Made by a program: the position numbers and the translations under genes | NCBI GenBank assembly: GCA_029962745.1 | Contig: CM057155.1 | Coordinates: 29,650,483-29,714,482, forward strand | DNA length: 64,000 nt | Source of the DNA: Echinometra lucunter | Taxonomy: Eukaryota > Echinodermata > Echinoidea > Camarodonta > Echinometridae | Direction: 5' to 3' | Notes under the pieces: model-generated | The model's database searches: none | Told to the model about the DNA's origin: nothing | The model's input: the letters and a program-made list of their open reading frames with translations, nothing else | Part shown: one piece after another, positions 12,201-23,925 of the stretch | Layout: each line of letters opens with the position of its first letter | Numbering within the stretch: position 1 is the stretch's first letter

Positions 12201-15200
12201 AAGTCAAAGTCAATCCCAAAAGTTTCACTGATTCAATAAAAGGAGTTAAATTTGAACAGTGTTTGAAAAAAAAAAATGAGCAAAATCGGTCAAAGAATAA
12301 GAAAATTACACTTGAGGCCGTCGTCAATATCAAGCAGGTTGCTCATGACGACGGTCTCCTGCGTTCTGAAATTCAGTTAAATAATATTTTTCATATACTT
12401 TTTTTTTATATTCAGAAAGAGATTGTAAATGATTCATGTGTCTAAAATGTATATGTATAAAATCTATGTAATAATTGATTATGTTGTATTGTGTTGAATA
12501 TGTTGAACGCAGAAATAAATTTCCAACAAACGAACAAACAAACCTACAGCTGACATTTAATCATAAGATGTATCATGTAGTAAGCATGACAATGATATAA
12601 ACGTGCAAGTATAACAACAAAAATACACAAAAGCACATCTACATGTATGTACAGTATCCAATAAAAGTGAGTGCACCTTTGATGGTGTGTATAACTTTAG
12701 TTGCCACAAATTTAAACAAAATCCTTCAGCTATGACATTATTGTTATGGAAGAGATAATTCCTATCAATACACCAATCACAGAATTTTGTTCTTCTGTAT
12801 CGTAGTTGTAATACATTTATGTAAGAGTTTACATTTGAATTTTAACATTTTGTAAAGGGTGTACTCACTTTTGTTGTATACATTGTAAATACCAACACAC
12901 ACCTACAAGATAAGACAAACACATCCTATCCAGGGATGGTATTCTGAAAATCGTGTTATCTTTGCAATCAGAAATAGCGTACGCCATTGGCTCACATCAT
13001 GCACTTTTGTCTTGTGTGCTGGTCATTTGCGCAGTTCATACCAATCATAAGTACGCATTTTAAATTTGTTATGACAATTATTAAACACAGTGAAGATAAG
13101 ACAAAAGATAACATGATTTTCAGAATACCGGCTCTGTGCTTTGGGAGTAGAAAGATGGGCAAAACGTGAGAAGAAGGAAATTAGGACTAGAACAGAAGGG
13201 AGGATAAAGAGAGGGAGAGAAAGATAATACATGAGAGGAAACAAAAGCATAGCATGGTGATGAAGTTTACTACAGTAAATTTATGTACCTATCTATTTTG
13301 CTAGTCACCTGACTACACTAGCCAAACTGAGTATTTTTTACACTGTCATGAATAGTGCACACCCCCGGTTCGCTATTGTCATCTCCTTCCTCACACACCC
13401 ACATGAATGCACACAGCCATCTTCCTCTTTCCTGCTTGCAGGCACCAAGTGAAGGTAGATAAGTCATAGGGCCCTTGAAATTTGGATCTTTTTCCCAATT
13501 CTGCACTTAAGCGTTCATATCTTGATTATTTCCATACGTTTGATTCTGCTTTTTATTTTGTCCCTCCCAGTTCTGGCCTGCAGCAGGTATTGTAAGTGCC
13601 CCTTCCCATTCGACTGAAGCCGACAGGCTCTCAGTCAGTGGAGGGGATAGCACCTTAGGCACACGTGATGCCGTTGCCCTCTCTTGGTAGTGGCGGCGTG
13701 AATTCTGAGTTAATCTCCTTGTCACCTGGCATTGCTCCAGAACTGGGAGTCCCATCCCTATTAGTAGCAGGGCACCCGGGGCTCCTGCTTCCGCGTTTGA
13801 ATCAGAGAGCCCTCTCAAGCCTGCCAGTGCTCTCAGAAGTGAGCAGCGGCTTCAGCTCATAATGAGCCTCTTGGGAAGAAGCCAAAGAAGAAGGATAAGA
13901 AGAAGGGGACGAAGAATGGCAAGGTTATTCCCACTGCCTTCCCTTCAGAGCCTTTAGAGGCTGAGCTACTTTATCTTTTTGAATGTTTGCTCAGCGGAAG
14001 GGTTAGTCTCTCTGAACGGGGATCGCTGCCCATGCTCCTACTCGTCTTCAGGGGTCTGACCTCAGAGGTTCCCCCGGCCGGCTCTGACCAGTTGCCCCCT
14101 GTAGTTGATCCGTGGTGTGTGACTGCCCCTCCCCCACTGGCGGCACTTGGTGCTCCGCCTGGGGAAGAAACTTATGTGAATCCTTGGGGGTATCCATCGG
14201 AGCCCCTAATCCCACATGCAGACCAAGCTCGGTCTGATTCAGAGCCGACCTCTGAGGTGTCATTTGTATCCAAAATGGCTACGACTCTGCTCTATCCAGC
14301 CGAACCACACTTGCTATCATGCTGAGGAACCGAGGCAATTGCCTGACATTTACCAACAGGCTTCTTCCAGCCAGGGCCTAGGTCTTTGTTGTTCATACAA
14401 CAGACTCCTTCCTCAGGTATCCCTCTCACTGAGGATTTCATAGGGGAGTACATTCATATTGCAGCCCAACCAGTCCGCAATCATCCTGGCATGGGCCATG
14501 GGCAGACCTTTGCTTTCAGGCCGGAAGACTATGATGGCCTTTTCAAAGCCAATTCTCTCCAGACATTATAGAGGTGGCTCAGCGCCTGCAGGTGCCTGAT
14601 CCCCCATAAGTGTGCTGCTTTCTAGAAGGAAGACAGCAACTGGCCTTGGCCGCTCCCTGACACAGCATCTCTTCTCCGGTTCCCGGGCAACACCGTCGGG
14701 TGGCTGTCACCCTTCCTGCTCCTGCCACTACCCATAGTTCCTCTCGTAGAGGAGGTGGAGATGTCAGTTCCGCCACTAAAGGGTGTTGTGACACTCGCAG
14801 AGGCCACTCAAAGTCAGGCCCACATGCTAAGTCTAGCTTATGACGGGCTTCCCCAAGCACTAGCTCCAACCGACATGGTAGGTGGTCGTCCACATCACTT
14901 CCTCCCAGTCTGGGAGACAATCTCCAGAGACACCTACGTGCTCTACCTGTTGCATGTAGGCTTCTTCATAGACTTCTGCGCCCCTTTCCGGAGGCGCCAT
15001 CAAAGTGCAACCAGCGCCCATGTCAGCCCCAGCTCGTTTACTAGCTTCCTCAGGGATCAAATCTCTGCAGGAAAAGGGGGCAATAGAGAGGGTAGAGGAC
15101 CATCCCCATCTGTGTCTCTCCCCTACTTTTGTTATCCCCAAGCACTCGGGGAAAGTCCAAATGATCCTCAGTCTGAAAAGGATCAACAGGCTCATTCCTC

Positions 15201-18200
15201 CTGTTCATTTCTGAATTGAGACTCTCAGTTAATTTCTTCCACTTAGAAGAAGAAACAATTACGCAGTATCTTTACATCTGAGAGACGCATACTTCCATAT
15301 CCCCTTCCACCATGCGTCAAAGGATTTTGGGGGTTTTCCTTTTAGTCCGAAACCTTTTGGTTTCATGCCCTTCCTTTGAGGCTGCATCCTGCCCCTTGGG
15401 CCTTCACTCGTGTAGAGGCAACGTTAGCAGCCTCCCTCAAGAATCGTATCTATTGTTACCTAGATGACTGACTACTTCTAGCTGAGTCAGGAGCTCTCCT
15501 CTAGGATGAGGTACGCATCTAGTCGAGACGACTCATGAGTTGGGCTTCCTGATCAACTGGGAGAAGTCGGAGCTATCTCCTACTTTCCACCGAGTCTTTC
15601 TGGGTGCGGATATAGACATCCCGAACCAGTTAGCGCATCCCAGTCAAGACAGGATTCAGACCATCATTTTGGCTGCCGGTCATCTCCTTTTAGCCAGGAG
15701 GGTCAAGGCCAGACAGTTGCTTCTAATTTGGGGCTATCTCGCCAGTGTTTCCCTTGTGTGGGCAAGTCACGTCGGACACCCAATCCATTGATTTCTATCG
15801 CCACAGATGCCTCTCTTCTTGTGCGGGGTGGCCATTGCAACAGCAGCATGGTCTCGGGGAATTGTCTCATCTCATGAGTTTACCCCATATCAATGTCCTA
15901 GAATTGATGGCAGTGTCCTTAACCCTACAGCACTTCAAATGATGGGTTCTCTTTTGTTCAGTGCTTATTCTCACAGACGAAGTCACTGTTGTGGCTTTTG
16001 TCAATCAGCAGGAAGGCGCCTGCTCTGCCACCCTGAATAACCTAGCCACGCAGCTGTGGAGGTTGTGTTATAGCATGTCAATTACACCTGTTGCCTCTTT
16101 CATCCCCGGTCTGGAAAACCTAATTGCGGATTTCCTACTCCGGGGAGGTGTCCTCCTTCAGAATGGAAGGTTCATCCAGAGATCTTTGCCCTTCTTCTCA
16201 AGCAGTGGGGCCCCTCCGGAGGTCAAATATGTTCGCCTCGGCTCTCAAACATCAGCTCCCAAGTTCGCGACCCGGAGGCATGGGCATTGGATACCTTTTC
16301 CCTTAGCTGGAAGCATTTTGGGGAATATGCCTTCCCTCCCTTCCCCTGATTCTGTGGATCTTACAGAAAATCAGGTAGGATTGGGGCTGGGTGCTCTTGA
16401 TAGCCCCCTGTTGGCCCAGATGGACTTGGTTTCTGGAGTTGACAAGTCTCTTGGTAGCTCAGGTATTTCCTCTTTTTTTGAGAGCAGACCTGGTGTCTCA
16501 TCCCCTGTCGGGGATTTGACATCATCATCCAGCGGCCCTTCACCTTACTGCTTGGCCCCTATCGTGGAATCTGCAAGGCAAGCAGGTCTTTCTTAGAGAG
16601 CTGCAGAATTTGTAGTGGCCAGTCACAGGGAGTCCACTAGGGAGGTGTACAACTCCCGTCTGTCAGCATTTTTTTAATGGTGTCAAGATTGGGGCCACGC
16701 CCCTCCCAAGGCACCTGTCGGGTTTGATTGCTGATGTTCTCATTTCCTTGTTTGAAAAGGGGAGATCCATTTCTACAATCAGAGGTTATTGATCTGCCAT
16801 TAGGTAGATATATTGATTAATTGCAGTAAATTAGTAAAATCAGTACTGATTTCCTTATTTGCTAGATGAATCTATATACCTACCTATGACCCTCCATCCT
16901 GCCCCTCTCCGTGCAAGCAACATGTCTTTCCTTCAGGGGCTGCTCACAGTAGAGGATGATGGCCATATGCATCTATGCGGGTGCGTGAAGAAGGAGATGA
17001 CAATAGGGAACAGGGGTGCACATTATTTGTGACAGTCTGTGTAAAAAATACTGGGTTTGTCTTACGTAGTCGGGATACTAGCAAATAGATGTATAGGTTT
17101 ATCTAGCAAATAAAACTGTTTTTATTAATTACTGGTAATTGACTTCTACATTATATTTGCCAAGTAGACATTTCTTTAGTTTGCTCTTAAAGGAACTCAT
17201 GGATGAACAAATTGTAAGATCTGAGTTCAATGAACTGCAAATCCTAGGTCCAGGGTAGAAAATACTTTTTTTCCCACAAGAGGTATTCTCTGAAAAAAAA
17301 AGCTCCTGTGGGCAACTTTTACAGGAGCTGTTTCTAGGCCAAAGTACCTGTAACCTACATGTATGTTGAATTTGAATTGTTGATATCGTAATTACATATC
17401 TCCTTGAGAGTACTTGTATACGTTATTTAGGATCAGTATGATGTGTTAACCCATTCGTGACAGAGGTCCACATTTTGTGGTTTGGCCTAATATCTTTTGA
17501 TGCAAAGCCCTAAAAATCATACCAAATACATGAGCAGAAAGAGCAAAAAATTCTACACAAACTGTGCCCATTTTGGTTGCGTCAATATTCGTTGTTTAAT
17601 GCTGAAAATTTTTTAAAGGAAAATAAGCATTAAAATCCCTAAATTGGCAATGTGATAGAAAGTTTAAAATCACCGTTTTCCCCTGCAAATTGGCAACTTT
17701 TTGACTTTTCATCATAATTTCTGTCAATTTCTATTCATTTCAGATACATGACGTTTTATAAGAAAAATGTAGCAATAAAATAAAAATGTTGGTGTTGCCA
17801 ATTTGAAGAATAAAAGCTGATCAAATTAGGTTTTAAATAATTCCTGTCATGAATGGGTTAATGTGCATGTTGCTTCAAGAAATGAGAATTCTGCTGCTCC
17901 TAGATCATGGTTCGCAAATTTATTGCTTATTTTCAGAGCTGAGACGAGGGCGACTCTGAAGAAAATGGTCGCCCAAAGAATGGGGTATTAAGGATTTTAG
18001 GGGGCTATTAGAGCTCCACTTAGGGCGAAATCGCCTGTCACCCCTGGGTATTATTTACCCTGCCTAGGTCCCTGATGTGTAATGCATTGTAAAAGAATTA
18101 TTTATCCCTTTATAAGAGGGTAGACGACCACCCTTTTATCTGATGCCAAGAACCAGTTGGAATCTTCATGATCAAGAAGTAAGAAGATAGGTTTGAAACA

Positions 18201-20528
18201 GATTTAGGTAAGTTTGGAGGGGGGGGGGAGAGCTCAAAGGAAGATTCCATTTGAATAGGGAGAATTCCAGGATTAGCAATTCTCATTTTATTCTTCAGTA
18301 AGTTTTCCTGTTGCATTTGCTTGTAGTTCTTTTCATTTCCAAGTTAGGGGTCGAAGTATGTGGTTGATATCAAGATGTACATAATTATGTTCGTTGATGA
18401 ATTTGTTTTTCATGTCACAATTAGCAGTTTGTTGTAATACAGGGTCCTGATTATTGTCAGATATAAGATATGGAAATATGAAGTGCAATATAAAGGCTAT
18501 GTTTGAAAGGCCTCTTTTTTGCGGGGGGGGGGGGGGGAATTATACATTGTGGCAGGTGTTAATAAGCCTGTATGAATACTAAACATAATCTCTCTTTGTG
18601 TACTATAACAGAGGCAGTGAGAAAGACATGGAATCGTGCGAGGAGGTGACGGACGAGAGCCATGATTCCGTTCAGGACCAAGAGACGGAAGGAGGGAAGG
18701 ATGAGAGGGAGGAGGATGAGGAGGAGAAGGAAGAAGAGGATGCGGATGACGAAGACGATGATGACAAGGATAGTAGCAGTAGCAGTGATTCTGAGTCTGA
18801 TGAAGAAGGTAAATACCATTAAAACCGGTCCAGAAAAAAATGGCACTGTTCTAGAGCAATTTATGAAAGTTTATACACACAGAACCCAATATTCACAGAG
18901 GAGGTTTAACCCTAACCAGGCCAGGCTTTTTTGGCTGTTCTGTGGCTGGGGGGCTTGATTCAATCCCCCCTTGAGATCTCGGCCGTCGATCGATCGATTA
19001 TAAAATACCGCGCTGCTCAAGAACCTTAGGTCCAAATTTGGTAAATTTTGTATCAAAAGATGCGTAGGACTCGGGGCTCAAAAGTCATAAAAGGCCGTGG
19101 CGAAACCTTTTACGGTTTAAAAATTATCACAAAAAAAATCATCCCCCCCAGCCATTGAAGGGTTAACGCTCTATAAGTGTACTATAACAAGTGTAAGTAA
19201 GCACACCTTGCCCATGCTTGCACTAAAAAAAAAAGAAACATAAACGCTAATACAAACCCAAGCGGGGATGTACACATTCATCACCCCCCCCCCCCCCCCC
19301 CCCCCTGTTTTTAACTTCAGGTCATAGTGTGCTTATTGCACATACCTGGATTTAAAATAAATTGGCCTTCGAACGGCCTGGAGTGCAACTACATGTTCCG
19401 TGAAATTTCAATTTTCAGTCTGTGTTTTGCCAACTTGAATCCAAAATATGCCCCAATCAAAGACAAAAGTTCATGATAATTGGCAGGGGGGGGGGGTTAT
19501 TATTTGTACAGGAGTTAAAGAGACAGCCTGAATTAATTTTTCATTTTAAATGTTGATAGAGAAGGTATGGAATTCAGAAATTTGCCTAATTTGGGGATCT
19601 CATTGTCCTTTCCAGAGAATGCTCAACTTCAGGAGAATCTAGCCGAGATTGCGTGTGAAATCACCATCAAGCAAAGACTAATAGAAGAACTGGAGCTGAG
19701 TCAGAAGAGACTTCACACCATGAAGATACAATATGAAGAGAAGCTCAGCTCACTGCTTAACAAGATTAAAGAGACAGAGAGTGAGAGAGACAAGGTCCTA
19801 GAGAATCTAGGTAAGTCAACTCTGAACATGGTCAGTAGTTTTAAAGACACTCAGTCATGGGCTTCCGTTGGGAGTGGATCATAATTTGCTGACACCATGA
19901 CTTGTGAAAAGCACTGGAAATACCTGTATTAATCGAGCTACATCTCTGGAGCACAGCAAACAAGCTGCCCCACCATAGACATTCTTCGACCTGCTTCGGC
20001 ATTGTCGGGCCAGGGAAAGTGAGATTTTGACTTTACCATATGGGGCAGTGGGTGGAATATACAGAACATTACATAAGGTCCGTGGGTCATAAAATTCACT
20101 TTCACTCTGGGTGATAGCCAACATCTGTTACTGGGTAAGCACTCATATGGTGTCAAATTCCCCATGAAAGCCCACGACTGAGTGTCTTTAAGAGATAAGA
20201 GAAGAGCGAGAGAGTCAGAGGGAAACGGAAGAAGTAGGAAGAAATGCACTTAGGAAGATTAACAGAGAATGGGAAGGACAAGGTCCTAGAGAATTTTGGT
20301 GAGTTGACAGCGAAGACGTGTTCATATTTTTTTTATTCGATTGAATGGAATTGGAAAGATATTAAAAGCATATTGCCCCTTGCAAGCTGAATTGCATGGA
20401 GTGTACATACATTATTGAAAGTATGACATTACAAAGTATCGTAAAATACAGTTTGGTGTACATTTTGACATTCAGTCACAATCAGTCACAGTTATTTACA
20501 AAAGTAAGTTGGCATTATTTAGAGGGTT

Positions 20529-20571
<43 letters not shown>

Positions 20572-23456
20572 CACAACAAATAGGAAGAGATACGAACCAA
20601 AAGAGGAAACAATTAGGACCACACAGGAAATGTTAAATTCCTTCATACTTTATAGCATTCTCATATAAAATAAAAATGATATTATTTTTCTGTTCAGAAC
20701 ATATCACATATCCCACTTTTGAGATGAAAGTAGTTGTGTAGAAAAAAGGAAAAAAAATCATTGGTGATCACCGAATCATGCTGGTGAACATTTTTCTGCG
20801 ATCTGGTATCTTTGTACATAGACCAGTTTTGTTGTTATTGGTGGTGGTGGTGGTGGTGGTGCTGGTGGTGTTGCTGTTGTGAGTGTTGTTTTTGTTGACA
20901 TTGTTGTTGGTTTGGATGGTGGCTTTGATGTTGGTGATGTTGTTGTTGTTGTTGTTAGTGTTGTTACTAGCTCTTGTCTGAATTCTTTGCTTTTGAGCAT
21001 GAATCAGTCACTTAAATCTGCCTAAAAATTTGCCAAACTTTTCTTAAATCTCTAACCTAAAATGAGATAAATGAAATGAAACATTTGAATTGGACATTCA
21101 AACCAATTTGACTTTTGACCTTAGGATCCATGGCCGAATCGAGAACCAAGGACAAAGCTGAGAAGATTCGCAAGGAATATGAGATCAAACTCAAGAAACT
21201 TTCAGAAGAGAAAGATAGGCTCACCAAGGCTCAGAAAGAACATAACAAGATCTTGAAGAGCAAGTCCCAGTTTGAAAGACAGATGAGGGGTCTGAAGGAT
21301 GAGGTCTCCAAGATGAAAGAAACCAAGGTAGGGATGTGTTCTGTGGTCCAGATGGGATAGAACAGGTCCTTTGGGCAGTATTTAGGCCCACCAGAGTACA
21401 GAAAGAACAAAAGATCCCGAAGAGTAAGTCCCAATTAGAAAGACAGATGAGAGGTCTAGAAGACGAGGTCTCAAAGAGTAAAGAAACCAAGGTAGGAATG
21501 TGTTCCGTGGTCCAAATGGGATAGAACAGGTCCTTTGGGCAGAAGTTAGGCCCACCAAAGTACAGAAAGAACAAAAATATCTGAGCAAGTCACAGTTTGA
21601 AAGACAAATGAGGGGTCTGAAAGATGAGGTCTCCAAGAGGAAAGAAACCAAGGTAGGAATGTGTTCTGTGGTCCAAATGGGATAGAACAGGTCCTTTGGG
21701 CAGTATTTAGGCCCACCAAAGTACAGAAAGAACAAAAATATCTGAGCAAGTCACAAATAAGGGGTCTAAAAGATGAGGTCTCCAAGAGGAAAGAAACAAA
21801 GGTAGGAATGTGTTCCGTGGTCCAAATGGGATAGAAAAATTAATTATCTAGAGATTAATTCTCTAGAACAAGTGCAGAAAGAACAAGATCTGAGCAAGCC
21901 ACACTTTGAAAGATAGATGAGAGGTCAGAGAATGAGATCAAAAAATGAAAGAAATAATGGTAGGAACATTTTGTGTAGTGTAAATGGGATAGGAAGAATA
22001 TTTATTGGAGAGATCCTTAGGGCAGTAGTATACAGAAAGAGAAAGAATACAACAAGATCTTGAAGAGCAAGTCACAGTTTGAAAGATAGATGAGAGGTCT
22101 GAAGGATGAGGTCTCAACTAAGATGACAGAAACCAAGGTAGGAACATTTGGTTTTTGGCATCATCTGGGCCTGGGAGGGGAAAAGCGAACTTAATCACTG
22201 TAACCCTCGGGTCTTTCCTTCTGTTATACCTTTTTGGGATGTGCAGGTTTCCCCCTACTCTTCTTCGAATAGTGCAGTGGGTTCTTAACGTGTAAAGGTG
22301 GCGACTCTCCTCTACGTGGGGCCTCTATTTAATGTCCTTTCCAAGGGACGAAGTGCTTTCCACTGGAACATAGCCTGCGTCTATGAAACGGGAGGGGCAC
22401 ATTAACACACAACACAGGCTTCAGTCATCCACCTAGCATAGACTCGAAACCATGATCTTTGGTTGACAGGCAGTCGCTTCGAACATGTTCTGTTGTCCAA
22501 ATGGAATAAAAAAAATCATTCTCTGGAATAGATCCTTAGGCAGTCATCTACATGTAGGAGGTCTCACCTTAGCTTGGAAAGATAACATTAAGATCTTTAA
22601 AGTGTTATTGTGGATATCTTTGTGGAAAGTTTGAAAATTGTAGTCATGTGGGGTTCTCAAGGTATTATTAAGGAGATAAAGGTCGTATGTACCCAAAGTC
22701 TAAAACCCACTGATACATATCTTGATACAGGTATGTGCTAATAATTGTGCACCAGGGAAAAAAATACACGGGGGCTCGGGGCGAATTCGTCCCTGAAATG
22801 CCCAAAAGAGCCCTGGAAAACTAAAAAAGAGCCCCTGAAATTCTCATAAGCTCCAATGTAAACTGCAATTGAATGTAGAAAATTCGGGCGAGTGAGCTCA
22901 AAAAGTAGCCCCGGAAAAAAAATAATTAATTTTTTCCCTGTTGTGCACTCATGGTGCATTCCATGATACCCAGGTGGATGTATGCTTTTCAGAAGGGGAA
23001 ATAAAAGCTATTCATGAGGTGCCCCGTCACTTTCGGAGTGACTATTCTAAGTGCACAAAAAGGCATCTCTCCATGTTTATGATATCTATAGATTTTTGGG
23101 TCATATGTGACATGACCTAACTCCGAACTGGTATATTGCTGTATGTGAAAGGTTTTTTTTGGGGGGATGGAGGAAGATAAAACTCTTTTTTTTTTTTTTT
23201 TTTGAGAAAGCATAGGTTTTGTTCAGCTGTTGGTATATATCTCTGTTCGTAATAGGTGAAACTAATGAAACAAATCAGAGAGGAACAGCAGAAGAATCGA
23301 AACAAGGATCAGCTGTCGAGCAGAGAGATACAGAGACTGAAGAAAGAATCAAGGAAGAAGGAAAACCAGATCAAGACCCTTGAAGCATCAGCTAAACAGA
23401 GAGAACTGGTACTCAAGAGAAAGCATGAACAGGTAAGATAGGGATAGAAAGATGAG

Positions 23457-23496
<40 letters not shown>

Positions 23497-23647
23497 AAAT
23501 AATTTGATAGAAAGACATCAAGTAGAGAGATCCAGAGAATGAAGAAAGTATCAAGGAAGAAGGAAAACCAGATCAAGACCCTTAAAGCGTCAGCTAAACA
23601 GAGAGAACTGGTACTCAAGAGAAAACATGAACAGGTAAGATAGGGAT

Positions 23648-23701
<54 letters not shown>

Positions 23702-23875
23702 CAATAATTTGATAGAAAGATGTCAAGTAGAGAGATCCAGAGATTGAAGAAAGTATCAAGGAAGAAGGAAAACCAGATCAAGATCCTTGAAGCATCAGCT
23801 AAACAGAGAGAACTGGTACTCAAGAGAAAACATGAACAGGTAAGATAGGGATAGAAAGATGAGATACAGAGAGAG

Positions 23876-23925
<50 letters not shown>

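Larger units (their letters stand above)
13286..17098 (+). mobile_element. Second DIRS-type retroelement, recombinase truncated
   Basis: Its ends form a ~145 bp inverted repeat (about 13286-13430 and 16951-17098); arm segments such as GAGTATTTTTTACACTGTCA and CTATTGTCATCTCCTTC recur inverted. Between them lie gag-like sequence, reverse transcriptase, RNase H and the start of a tyrosine recombinase. The recombinase stops near 16790 and no catalytic His/Arg/Tyr boxes follow. This is a different DIRS lineage from 7988-12197: codons are GC-richer and termini unrelated. Confidence 0.82.

Noticed and set aside
21221..21785. Repeated minus-strand frames of about 117 codons
   Set aside because: Antisense shadows of the tandem copies of exon 21125-21327.
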